Positions 11,901 through 24,400 of a stretch of 64,000 nucleotides of DNA are shown here, piece after piece; the first letter of the stretch is position 1; each line of letters begins with the position of its first letter. The position numbers and the translations under genes were made by a program. Origin of the DNA: Branchinecta lynchi (Eukaryota > Arthropoda > Branchiopoda > Anostraca > Branchinectidae); contig JAKZAP010000001.1 in the NCBI GenBank assembly GCA_023053575.1, positions 19,052,533-19,116,532 of the forward strand. The letters are read 5' to 3'. The notes beneath the pieces were generated by a model. The model saw nothing but the letters and a program-made list of their open reading frames with translations. It searched no databases and was not told where the DNA came from.

Positions 11901-12261
11901 AGCGTACACAGATCGAAGCGTATGTAGGGGTTTTAGAGCAGCGGTTCCTAACCTTTTCCCTACCCCGTACCCCTAATCCACCGTCTTTGTAAACGAAGAT
12001 CGTAGGGCTCTTTTACGCCGTCGAGGCATGCACGAGGGTATAGGGCAAAAACAACAAACTTAGCTCACAGTGACCTGTCATGATCTTTACAAATATAGCG
12101 GTAGAGATGTAAGTATACCTGGGTAGGACGGAGGCGGTGTATTGGGGTTCTTTACCTTCGGTGGTAAGCTCACTGCGAATCAGAATTGACGGTGCAAAAC
12201 GGATAAGTCAGCTACACTTTATTCGAGCGATTAGAGCCGCTCAAGCTTGAGCGCTTGAGCT
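8966..12261. other. Intergenic, no gene seen
   Basis: No supported gene in about 3.3 kb. It holds a C-run followed by an AC microsatellite (about 9160-9184), TTTGACGGATTTC-like repeats near 9625-9685, and a poly-C tract near 11026-11038. Confidence 0.4.
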
Positions 12262-12312
12262 TGAAGAGGACGCTTGCCAAGAAGGGCCGAAATATCCCGA
12301 TAATAAAATGTA
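12262..12312 (+). repeat. Fragment of the hammerhead-like repeat
   Basis: CTTGCCAAGAAGGGCCGAAATATC at 12273-12296 (quoted blocks: AAGAAGGGCCGAAATATC) matches the repeat units at 44778-44912 and 50302-50573. The upstream CTGANGA box is imperfect here (TTGAAGA). An adjacent palindrome of CAAGCTTGAGCGCTTGAGCTTG type precedes it. Confidence 0.5.
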
Positions 12313-12363
12313 GCTGACTTGTCGGTTTTGCACCGTCAAAAAAACAAGTGAAGGTAGCTCATA

Positions 12364-13037
12364 TGGCACTTGCAAGTGATCATTTGTAAGCAAAACCCTT
12401 GAGATAAGAATGATCTTGGACTTTGAAGTCATGCAAAATCCGTGAGGCAAAATTGGCAACAAGCCCTTGGGGATCATTATACAGTTTCTTCAAAAGTTTT
12501 TTTTTTACTTTTCGGTTAAGATGCGCACTTTAAGGGAGCTAGAACTTCGTTTGTAAGCAAAACTCTTGAGGCAAAAATGACAGTGGGCTCGTGAAGGTCA
12601 TGATATTATATTGTTTTGCATATAAGTATTTTTCTTACTTTGCGGTCAAGACTGGTACTTGAAGAAATAGTGGCAAACCCCCCTCTCCCCCCTTCCCCAA
12701 GTGTCCGGATCCAGTCCGATTGTGTACACGACTTATCTAGAGCAGATGCTTGTTCTTTCCAACAAGTTTCACTCCGATCCCTCCATTCTAACCGTTTCTC
12801 CAAATTTCCGGTCGCCCCCACAACTCCCCCATAGCTGTCGAATGCGGTCCAGACCAGAGTTTGCCGAGTTTGCATTATTTGCAAGTTAGTTTGGTCGGGT
12901 CTCTCATATGCCTGCAAGTTTCATCCTAGCACATCTAGAAGTACCCTAACTCGAAAAACTGTGACAAAAAACCGGACCGACCGACAGACGGAATTGCGAT
13001 CGGTATATGGCACTTGAGCCAAAGGCTGCAAGTGCCA
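12364..13037. mobile_element. Short inverted-repeat element (TGGCACTTG ends)
   Basis: Bounded by TGGCACTTGCA and TGCAAGTGCCA in inverted orientation. The interior has two diverged copies of a C-rich block (CCGGTCGCCCCCACAACTCC type) and a GACCGACAGACGG motif near the right end. The same blocks recur in the larger relative at 46720-48096. No transposase is visible. Confidence 0.6.
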
Positions 13038-14856
13038 TACAAAATAGCTTGAATGTATTAAGAAAGCTTTATTTTACCTGAAGTGGCGACAATACTTCCA
13101 CTCCTTGGTTCATGTGGGCCGAGAAGGTGGGAGACACCATCATTTTTCGGTGGGTCGGATTTTTACGAACACGCTGTTACCTTTGTTTTCTTCATAATCT
13201 TCAAGGTAGCCACGTTATCCACAATTTACTTGAACACAAGTCACTCTTGAAAGCAAGGTCGCCATTCTAATGAACTATTCACTGATCTCCCGGTGTAGGT
13301 CAAAAGTGTTACTAAAACGTCCGAGAAGATGGAGTGAGGTGTAAGATGATTAAAACAACTAAGTATGTCACCATTTGGACGTTTGGATATGTCGGAAGAA
13401 GAAACCATCGGCCAGTTCGGCAATTTTTGGTCTCGGAAGCTGAATACTGTTTAGCTCAATTTCAGAATCTTCAAGAAATCACTATTATGGCGTTTGTTTA
13501 TTCTGATCTAGTTTTCATCCTTCCTTCTTTGGACTTTCGGAAATTTGACAAGAAAAAACAGAAAGTGAAATACCAAAAGAAATCGACAATGCAAGTAACC
13601 AGTTTGATTTGTCTACACATTTTCCATATGCCTGCTAAAATAAAAACAATTTGTTAGATCCATAGTCAAACTATGATCCCAGCCTCCCCATGTCGGTCGC
13701 TTGGCGCTTCCGACCCGCGCCACTAGATTACCCAGCGGTCGGATCGAGTCGTGGCTTCATCTTGGGTCTTGGCTGGGGTTGCAAGTACTAAAATGCTTAT
13801 GATATAACTCCTTTAACAATAATCCTCTAGGTACATGGACACTACTCTCCAGTTGCACTTTAAATCTGCAACTGGAACTGCACGGACAATGCATACTGGA
13901 ACTCACTTCATCGACTTTCACTAACACTAAAGATGAATACTAACGAAGACTCAAAATGAAGACTCAAAACTGAAGAACTAAGACGATACGAAGACTAAAA
14001 ACTTACTCTGCGAGTCCCAACTCCTGGCTTATTTAACTTTCCTTAATCGTGGTTTTGCTCACCTTAACTGTCTATACATTTAGCAATCTTGCACTCACGT
14101 GAACCCAATATTGCTTACCTTAATTGTGTGTACATTTAGCAATCTTGCACTTACGCGAGACCATAATTCTGCACTTCTCATCTAAACCTTTATTGTGGTG
14201 CAGAAAGTTATGAAAGAAGTTATGACTTACAGGTTATTACATACTAGTGTTACAGTCGTCCGTTACACAAAAGAAATTTTAAGATACATAATTAGTAATC
14301 TGAAATTAAACATAATCCATCTCTTCTTACCTTTAAGAGGTCTTTTGTTTGTGTAAGATTATGACAACGTTGCGATTTCGTCAACTCGCCTCTCGAAAGA
14401 AATCTGGAATCACTGCAGAAAGTAGAGGCGGCCAACGGGGGAAATGCGCCCCACGATTTAGTTTTCAGCGCGCTAAGTTGTCCGAAACTTTCCATTGAGC
14501 CTGCCTCGCACAGGTTCCCAAAATGTCTACCTTTTTTGTCCCAGTAGCCTACCGTTCTTACCGATCTTTTACAGTTTTATTATATGCCGATTTCACTCTC
14601 TCTTTGACTGGAATTACTACTAGCGAAATGCAATCTTATAGAAGAGTGTCGGAAATCTTTGATATGTACGGTCTTCTCCCTGTCTGGCTATTGTCGAGGA
14701 CTGTCGTACGAGGCATTCCCCGAACTCTCCCTTACGCATCATGAACTTTCCCTGACTTGTTCTTACAAGTCAAGAGCTTTCCACGAGACACCTGTTTGAT
14801 CCAAGTAGTTCAGTTCCCTAAGAGATGTGAAGGAGGGAAGACCTCAAGAGCCAAAA
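13038..14856. other. Upstream of the adenylyl cyclase start, no gene seen
   Basis: No recognisable coding region. An in-frame TAG at 14806 bounds the first cyclase exon upstream, so 5' UTR or promoter sequence probably lies in the last few hundred bases. I see no convincing TATA box. Confidence 0.4.
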
Positions 14857-15435
14857 ATGACTGGAGAGCATTCTGACCCGGGACAAAAACTTGCAAGGTC
14901 GACCAAGTTCTCCTTTAACACAAAGGATGGGGAAAGACGGTCTTCGCGGCTCCTACCCCGATTCATGCAGAAGGCATTTATCGATCAAGCTTTTGGACAG
15001 TTGTATGATACGTATACAAATAAACACAAACAATCGGATACTTTCTATTTCATATGGGCCAATATATTCATTACGGCCCATACTGTGATTTGTGCAGTAA
15101 TGGTCGACTTGATAGTTCCCGCAGTGTTATATAGTGCTGCTTTTGGTGTGCTTGCGATATTACTTCTAATGTGTTACAGCAAGAAGCTGAGAGATTTTCA
15201 TTGGACGTACATAACGTCCGCGACGTGGATTCTGGCGAATTGCGAAGCTATTGGCTCGCTTTTCCTGTGGTCAGAGGATGGGTTTCGTGGGATTGTATGG
15301 CTGAAAGTCACGACATTTCTTACATTTATCAGTGTTCCCTTTCGTCTTCGGACTTGCCTGTTTCTCCAGTGCATTTCCCTCGGTGGATACCTCGTCTCGG
15401 ATGCCCTCTGGGAAACTGAACGAGATCTGAAAGAG
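14857..15435 (+). CDS. Adenylyl cyclase exon 1: N-terminus and five membrane helices
   Basis: 193 codons from ATG 14857 (context CCAAAAATGA; in-frame stop upstream at 14806). Hydrophobic helices lie at about residues 63-83, 85-107, 119-138, 146-162 and 166-184, the spacing of a cyclase M1 domain. The open frame runs to a stop at 15450. The best exon end is after GAG 15435, where GAG|GCAAGC is a good GC-type donor. This gives phase 0 continuity (DLKE then VLENATLL) with exon 2. No GT donor nearby fits as well. Confidence 0.85.
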
Positions 15436-18400
15436 GCAAGCTGCAGCTGAACCTTGTTTTGTGCACTGTCAGAAGTTCAGCGACTTCAACACAAAGGACG
15501 TGCAGTTTCGACAGACAACACGTTGGATTTGTCTTCACGTGATACAGACTGCAGTGTCTGTTATCGTCTTTAAAGAGTTATTTTTTGTTAAAAGTAGCCT
15601 TGTGAACCAAGTTTTCTGAAGATACAAGACTTGAATTGCTCATCCAAAAAAAGTATCCAAGTGTTATCTGTTGAAATAGCGCATTCCTGTGTTAAATATT
15701 TTGAAATATTTCGGAAATGTGTTCCAACACGTGATAAAACTCTGTGCACTTGTAGATCCCTTAGGCAGTAAGAGCAGGAAGAGTAGCGACTGGAATTAAT
15801 TTCGCTGTCTCCCAAATTATTTTCGTGTGTAAACTATAGCGTGCAGGCCTTCTATTTCTCTAATACTTCGTAATCCGTGCTCGAAAACATCCCCGAAAGT
15901 TAATCTCAACGCAATTCCGACTAATTTTTTTTTAACGCTGTAATGAGCGACTTGCCGATAGACCCTGACTAAACTCGTATTAGAGAACAACACCCTAAAA
16001 CATAAAACAATGAGAATTTTGAAGCATAGGGGACGAATGAAAATGAAATGAGTATAATACTCAACAGAAATTAGTTATCTAATGAACTTAATGATATAAG
16101 GTTTGATAACAATGTTTTAAAAGTAGGACCAGTGAGTGACGTTAAATAAGAAATTTCAATGTATTCCTAACAGTTTTAAGCTACTGAGTAGAGGTGGAGA
16201 CGTAGCGTCTCGCATGGTTCACTTCGTAGCGAGGGAGAACGAAAAACAAGCTACGCAGATACGAAATAACAAAGTAAACCCATGTAAAATACTATTGCAC
16301 CCTTGTTGCAGACTCCATTCAGTTTGGCAGTTTGTATGTCAATTTTCTCCTTTCTGTGCGAACTGGGAAATCTTTTCACTGATTTGTCATTTCAGGTTTT
16401 GGAAAATGCCACCCTTCTCTTCGGCTCAGGGATTCTTGGTATGGTAGCAAACCTCGGCGCCGACCGACAACAACGGCAATCTTTCGTGGACACGAGAAAA
16501 TCACTTGAAGCCCGTCTTGCCATCGAGGAGCAATCTAGACAGCAGGTGAAAAATCAGAATATTGTAGTCTCTATGCCAGTTTTGGTAATTTAACTGCGTT
16601 TTTGCAGATACCATGGTAACTGGATCTGCATTTTGCACTTTTCGTGGTATCGGATACCACGGTTGCTTTGCAAAAACGACAGTTGTCGAGTTTGTATTTT
16701 TAAGAGTCACCTTGCAAACAAAAATGTATCCCCTCTCTTGTTCCAAAGTTCTTTCGCACCAAAATCAACCAAATTTTCTATGCCAGTTTTGATAATTTAG
16801 CTGCGTTTTTGCAGATACCATGGTAACTGCATCTGCATTTTGCACTTTTCGTGGTATCTGATACCATGGTTGCTTTGCAAAAACGACAATTGCCGAGCTT
16901 GTACACTGTCATAAGTGTCATAAGAGATAACACGAGGATGCGCGGTTTCAACAGATAATGCGTAACAGATAACACTTCGGATGTTATCCGTTGTGTTTTA
17001 AAATGTTATGCATACTAAGCGTTCCATCAGGAAACCGAAAAACCGCCAAAAAGTATCTGCTAAGTTTTTCGACATCATGACGATAAGGGGTCTAGGCGAG
17101 AACCCCCCCGGCGACCCCTCCCCCCAAAAAAAACAACCTCCGCGGTACCAAACCCCCCCCCCCCGGCGAATACCCCCCGACCAAAACCCTCCCGGTACCA
17201 ACCCCCCCCCCCCCCCCCCGACCAAACACCCCTGGTGACAAAACCCCCAACCAAAAACCCCCGGTACAAACCCCCCCCCCCCCCGGCGAAACCCCCCGAA
17301 TCCTTTACATTTAATACGAATGCAAAACATTTAAATTGACTTCCTGTGATATTAGTCTGTCAAGGGGACTTGTGGTACAACAGAACAAGACCAAAGGTTT
17401 CGATGGGATCCCAAAATATTTCATTTGCCCCTTAACTTAAACCCCCTCCCCCACCCCTAAATGTAGGGCTAAAGAGCCCATCTACAAGCTCGACCAGGCT
17501 CTTGACCCAAAGAATTCTCACACCAAGTTTCATAAAAATATCTCATTCCTTTCGAGAGTTATAGTGCGCACAGATCCCAAAAACTAACGGCAACTAACTG
17601 CAGCTTCTTCGACAGGGAGGGGAAATAATTGGGAGAGGATTTGTTGGGGGTGGGGTCGTTACACTGAGTGGCACGGGTTTTGATCTTTCACTTTTAACAC
17701 CTCACTGACCACAGCTTCAGGTGAATGCGTGTGTTAGTTCACTTCAGCAACTATTCTTTCACCATCAACCTTCACCTTCGCTTTACACTCACCTCCCTTG
17801 TTATATGTTCTACCTACGCTTAACGCATTCAAAACTAAGAACACATCCAGCCAGTACTTTTTGCTTCACATATATATACCCTTTGTGCACGCACAAGCTT
17901 ATTCTTACACTTGTTACTGGATACTCTACTTCAGAAATTATTGTCAATCAATCAATCAATCTTTATTGTTCGATAAAACATTCCTTACGGTATTAACAAA
18001 AAACCGAATATTTGTCCGAATATTTGGCCGAATATTTGGCCCAAGGTTTGGTCCTTTTTTTGATGGTATGGTATTTTTTAACAAAAAACCGAATATTTGT
18101 CCGAATATTTGACCGAATATTTGGCCCAAGGTTTGGTCCTTTTTTTGATGGTATGAAATCTTCTAAATCGCTGTTCCGCAAGGAATTAAGATTTCACAAT
18201 GATTTTATTCGGGATGAAATTGGATATCGTATTTCTGAAGATGAAGATGAGCTGTGGAAATTTGTGAGAAATAAGTCACATAGAAAGCACCCGCATGATA
18301 AAAGTAGTCTTGGGGCTGATAATTGGATTGCTCATTTTAATGGTACTTTTTCTAGAATTGATGAGACGATACATTGTAAACTTGATTCTGAATTTGAAGA

Positions 18401-21400
18401 AGAATTGTCTAAGCATGTAATATCGGATATTAAAATTGAAGTAGATGATGTAAAAGAAGCTATAAGAAAACTGAAAAGCAAAAAATCTTTAGATTGTGAT
18501 GGTTTACATGCTAATCATCTAAAATGGGCTTCACACAATACTATTATTATGATTGCATCCCTGTTTACTTTTATACTTAAGTCAGGTTTGGTTCCGTCGA
18601 GTTTTTTAAAATCCACAACTACCCCCCTATTAAAGAAAGGAGGTAACCCAAATGATTGTAAATCTTTCCGTCCAATAACTACTTCTTGTCAAATGAGTAA
18701 ACTTTTTGAGCTAACACTCCTCCCGTATTTTGGTAGTTCTAATCAAGGTCTGAATCAAATTGGTTTCAGGAAAGGGTTGAATATTGATGTAGCTCACACT
18801 CTTCTGTCTCGTATTTTGAGTTCTTGTAGTTATAGTAATAGAATATATGTATTAGCCCTAGACATTGCTTCAGCATACGATAGTATCATCCACGCTTGGG
18901 CCCTTAGATCTTTGTTGAAGAATGGTGTACCAGTGAGGATAGTACTCATGTTGCGTCGGTGGTTTGGAGCTTCTCGAATTAGAGTTCTTTGGAAGGGTTC
19001 CTTCACTGATTTTGATGTTGTTCTAAACCGGGGTCTTCGTCAGGGTGGGATTCTTTCTCCAGTGATTTTCAATATAACTATCGCTGCATGTCTTGATGGT
19101 GTACAGTCTTCTTTTATTTATGGTAAAGGTATCCTAGCTTCTCTTATAGCGTATGCTGACGACATACTCCTTATTAGCCGTTCTCTATCGGGCCTTCAGA
19201 ATAATGTAAATTATCTAGTTAAGTCTTTTAATGAATATGGCCTGATTTTTCGACCTGAAAAATGCCAGTTTATGGTTTTTGGTCCAAAACCAATTGAACA
19301 AATTTCTCTTTCAGTATCTGTCCGTATAAGTAATTCAATCCTAAAACCATGTGAGTCTTTGAGATATCTGGGAATCCCTTATGGCCCGACTTTGACATTA
19401 ACGAGGGCTCTAATAGTAAAAGATGTGGAGTCGCGTATTTCTGCTAGTTTCGGGGCGGTGATTTGTCTTAGGGATTTCCTATCTAGACGCAATCTTGCAA
19501 AGATTTTTAACACTGTTGCTCTTCCACAGGCTTTGCTTGCATCTTCTTTTTTACCCTTTTTAACGTTATCAAATTTATCGCGTATCAAAACTACTTTTTT
19601 TAATTTTGGGAAATTTGTATACCGGTTTTCGAAATACCAATCCAGTTCTTTTATGATGGATAATTATGGTTTAAAAAACCACATTGATATTTTGAAAAAG
19701 AAACGAGAAATTTTTTTTTCAAAAATTTATTCCATAAAGCACACTTTGTCCGATGCGTTGCGTTGATTGTATTTTGGTTAAAGTGTTAGGTAGACTTCAT
19801 TTAGGATAGTGTAGGCTAATTGTTTTTAAATGACGTAGAGTTTTTATGAAAGTATATGGTCTAGTTACTAGTTTGTAGACCGATTGTATGAATTTTATTA
19901 TATTTTTTTCTACTCGCCAGCTTTGGCGGATACAAATAAATGAATTGAATTGAATTGAATTGAATTGAGTTATCTACAGTCAAGTCTGCGAATGAAGTTG
20001 CGTCCAGTTATTCTACTCTTACATATCCGTCAGTAGGTACATGAGCTAATCCTGGTACCCAGCTAACCCGTTGTACTATGCGTAGCTTAGGGACTATTTG
20101 GGATTATTTGGGACTAGGAGATTCTTTAGGGATTGTCTTTTTTTTCTGATTCCACCTTTTTAACAATTCGGGGGGGGGGGGGGGGGGTCGGGGTTTTGTC
20201 CGAGTGGGTTTTCGCCGGTTTTTTTTTTAGCCGGAACCAGACGATAAGGAATAAAGTCAGTGGATGCTTTTTTGGCTCTTCCTAACAAAGCTTGTTATGC
20301 ATAAAATTTCATGCATAACATTTTCAAACACAACAGATAACATCCGAAGTTTTATCTGTTACACATTATCTGTTGAAACCGCGCATCCTCGTGTTATCTG
20401 TTATGAAACTTCTGACAGTGTATTTTTTTGTAGCAAAAAAAATATTTATCCCCTCTCTCGTTCCAAACTTCTTTCGCACCAATTTGAAACAAACCTAGGC
20501 TACTGTGTTGCAGATGATGACCTACTGGGATAACTTTTCAGATACCATCAGTTACCACGGTAACTGGCCAGATACCACGGTAACTACAAAGCGACTTGCA
20601 GTTAAGCCACAAAACGTAATCAGGATGTGGTATCCCGATGAATAGCTCGCAGTTGATGATTGTGACGCTTTCCGGGTTGCTGCTTCAGAGGCGTTCCAGT
20701 ATCCTAGCCTCGTTTTTGTTGCATGCTGCAGGTCCACTTCTCGGCCGATTCCAGACTGATTCTTTCTACATTCGTTTTTGCACAGCAGTGCTTCCGAGGA
20801 AGACGGCAGAGCTTCTCGAGAATCACGGACTTGCTCCCCGACCAAGTCCGTGCTTCCCTGCAAGGTGCTGCAGCGCTGCCGCTTCAACCAAGAAGAAAGT
20901 GAATCCAAAAATACATATTGTGCGAAAGCAAAGAAGTGCTGCAGCAGCGATGCGGCAGCGCTATTGCATGGTTGGGTGTTCCAGTCTTCGTCAAGACTCT
21001 GTTTGAGCACCTCTGGAATAGTCCGAATTTAACCAAACAGTCTAGTTACTCATCAATTATTAAACTAAATAGGCTATTCATATAACTGATTTAGTTACCC
21101 GTCAATTATTAAACTAAATAGGCTATTCATATAATTGATTTTCATCGACTGAATTTGTTCTTTCGTATTTGTGATACCTGTCTGTGCTTGTACCTCTATG
21201 CTTGAAATATTTAGCAACTGCAACGGTAAACGATTGCCGAAAAATAAATATTTTCCGGGTCACACAATAGTGGGCTTATTTCAAAAGCGACCTCAAGAGT
21301 CTGGAATTTAATATTTCCCGAGCTTTGATTAATTGAAACGCATTCTTTTATTCAAATTCAAATTCTCTGCGTCGGGATGAACTTTGTCTTATCGGGCCAT

Positions 21401-24400
21401 CAGTGCATCTGGCAACTAAGTGCAAGGTGTAAAGATAAGCTGGATTTAGCTCTGGGAGGTGACGACCTTAAAAAAAAACGACCGGCAGATTTCTGGCAAG
21501 GCAAAAGGGTCATTCAAGTTAGAAACATTAGCCAAGGAACACACCACCACGTGCGGGAAACTGTACGAATCTAAAGAAACATTAAAACTAGTATTTGTAC
21601 GGTTAAGGTGAACGCATTCGTAGTAACAGGAATGCGCTTCCGCAATAGCCCGACCTGCAGCATTTCTAAGGACTGTATATCAGACAATGAAAATGAGCGC
21701 CGAAGTATAAGGCCATGACTCTTTTCGGACCCCCCCCCCCCCCCCACAAAATCTAGCTTTTAATGATGACCAAGCCCCGAAATTCCAAGCTTAAAACCCA
21801 AATGAAATGAAGCGCCTTTCCTGGAATCCTTTATGACAAGAACGTCTTTTTGGATATCAAATGAAAGTGAGGGCCGCTTATCATGGACCTACCTGTCTGT
21901 CCTTGTTCACGACGAATCCCGAAAGAATATTGTGAGACATTTTGGTGGAAGTTGTTACATGACAGTGCTTAAATTCGACCTTTTCCAAAAAAAGGATGAT
22001 CATCCAGAAAAAAAAGAACTTGAAGCAGAGTGGACTTGTTCAGTTTACAGTTAAAAAAGAAAACGAAAAACGACATCAAACGACGTGTTACAATAATCAT
22101 GCAGGTCATTACATCCTCTCTCATTGCTCAAGATGCACCGATTTAAACTAGTTTTTAGCACCTCATGAACCACTTCTAGCAACCGGTTCCTACTTACAAG
22201 TCGATCTCCCTGTGATAGACCCAAATTGTTCTCGCGATCAAATACACCGGAAACAAATAATAAGAATAACAGGTACACCAATTAGCAAAAGTTGCTATCC
22301 CCTCATCGCATCATTATAAGTCCCATATATGTCTTACAAGTTACAATGGGGATCGGCCTATTTTTGGTTTCAGTGTGAATCTTACTACTGAAGCTGTCAA
22401 CCCTTTTAAACTTTCAGACTGTTTTCGATACTGCACAAAATGAATAGTATACACTTTGATCAGCTCATTACGGTCTACCGATAGCCGTCGAAAAAAAAAA
22501 TGTATCTGTATTAGTTCAGAAGTTGACTTTTTTGACGTTGGCCAAGTTGAACTTAATCCTTTTCATTCGTAGACATCATGACGGACGAAAACTTGGAACA
22601 GGTCATATAATCTAGTTGATATTATAAAGCTATCCATAACTTCTAAGGATTAAAATACCATAGATGACACTATTAATTATTACGAAACTATCTCATTGTT
22701 TTACATTATCGTTTGTACCCGTTGCATGAACACTTAATTCTAGGTTACAGCGATGGACCATCGATACGATACTTTCTTACCGTCAGATTTATAGAAATAG
22801 AATACAATGTGCACCAATTTGTACAAATTTCTAGCCCCTCGTGAACCGATTCTTACTTACAAGTCCCTCTCCCGTGATAGACACAAAGTTCACCAGAAAC
22901 AAATAATGGGTACACCAGCCTGCAAAAGTTTCAAACCCCTCATCGCTGAAAATGGCTTTAGCATAACAGCCAATTATTACTTACAAGTCCCTTGCATGTC
23001 TTACAATTGGGAACCAAATTGTTCTTACCAACGAATACACCGGAAACAAATAACAGGTTTGATGAAACGAATGCTTGGCTGCACAACTTTACACAGTCCT
23101 CTCTGACATGGGCTACATAACTCCACTTCACTTCGCACACCGTAGGCTCTAGCTCGAGGACAAGCAAAAACCATCCTTTTTGGCCCCAGGCAAGAGTTCT
23201 ACGGAGCTTTCCAAAATACATTATGTCAATATGTCATATTCATCGATCCGGCCTAAGGTCCACACTTTCCGTAAAAAACGCACAGGTTAGACCTTTACCA
23301 GTTACCAGGAATAAGATGAAATCGGCGGCATAGGACCCCCCCCCTGTTATGGAGACATCCCATAGCACTTTGCTCTGCAATAGTCCTCCTAATTATTCCC
23401 TCCATCTATCGCCTACTTTTCTATATATCCCTTCGGTTTCCATCACCATCATTAATTTCCCGGCATCGTGACAATAGGTCACTCGGTCTTTATCCTAGCT
23501 TCAGTTAGCTGCTCGCTAATTCGAGGTCAGGCTTTGATCCATTTCATTCTAAGTATTTTGGCTGCGTAATGAATCCGCAGCCAAAAGGAGTTCTCTTTCA
23601 TCCTTGGTCGGAGTAAGACCTCCGTTACTCTGTATTATAATTTATGGTGTTAAGAAGATGTGATATCGAATCCCACTGGTGAGACCATTGTTAGGAGGAT
23701 GTTATCCCACTTCAGACACCATTGTTAAGAAGATGGACGAGTGGAGGCGAGGTTTAATGAAGATAAGGCTCCTGGGGTGTGGGCTGAAGACATTCTGACA
23801 CCGTAGGTGCCCACTAGCCCCAGGACCAGTCAGGAAACCGGACAAAAGAGACAAGGGAAAGTCTCAGGGAATTCTATAGCTCAGCCGCAGTCAATCCAGA
23901 AATCCCTAATCAAGCTGGTTCACACATCCTAGCGAAGCTGGAATTCACATCTCCAGTCAAGCCCGAGGCCTACTAGCCGAGATGGACCATAACGTCTATA
24001 GTTAATTTATCTCATGTAAATCGTGGACAAGAGTGTGACACATATAATATAGCACTAATGGGTCCCTAACTAAATATGTAAACTGGTCCTTACCATAAAT
24101 TATAATACAGAGTAACGGAGGTCTTACTCCGACCAAGGATGAAAGAGAACTCCTTTTGGCTGCGGATTCATTACGCAGCCAAAATACTTAGAATGAAATG
24201 GATCAAAGCCTGACCTCGGATTAGCGAGCAGCTAACTGAAGCTAGGATAAAGACCGAGTGACCTATTGTCACGATGCCGGGAAATTAATGATGGTGATGG
24301 AAACCGAAGGGATATATAGAAAAGTAGGCGATAGATGGAGGGAATAATTAGGAGGACTATTGCAGAGCAAAGTGCTATGGGATGTCTCCATAACACACCT

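Larger units (their letters stand above)
17089..20239. mobile_element. 3.15-kb C-rich element with 10-bp target-site duplication
   Basis: GACGATAAGG occurs immediately before (17079-17088) and after (20240-20249) this segment. Removing it restores the MITE centre as seen in the intact 34726-35101 copy. Ends are weakly inverted: GGTCTAGGCGAGAACCCC on the left, and on the right the complement reads GGTTCCGGCTAAAA...CCGGCGAAAACCC. The interior has a C-rich repeat array, a fragment of the GGATCCC/VNTR repeat and a 5'-truncated LINE. A 9-10 bp duplication is typical of Mutator-like elements, but no transposase is encoded, so the class is unsettled. Confidence 0.65.
16904..20420. mobile_element. 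CACTGTCA-type MITE with TA target site, itself interrupted
   Basis: Ends are TA|CACTGTCATAAG and CTGACAGTG|TA. The arms share AGATGCGCGGTTTCAACAGA-type sequence (inverted on the right) with the intact copy at 34726-35101. The element is broken in its centre by a 3.15-kb insertion (17089-20239). TIR and TA duplication suggest the Tc1/mariner-like group; no transposase is seen. Confidence 0.75.
16779..20510 (+). repeat. Intronic direct repeat, unit 2, split by a nested insertion
   Basis: Unit 2 runs 16779-16903 and resumes at 20421-20510. Both parts align with unit 1 (left end ...CCGAGCTTGTA, right part TATTTTTTTG... then ATCCCCTCTCTCGTTCCAAA). The gap is filled by the MITE at 16904-20420 flanked by TA, so unit 1 serves as the empty site. 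Confidence 0.75.
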
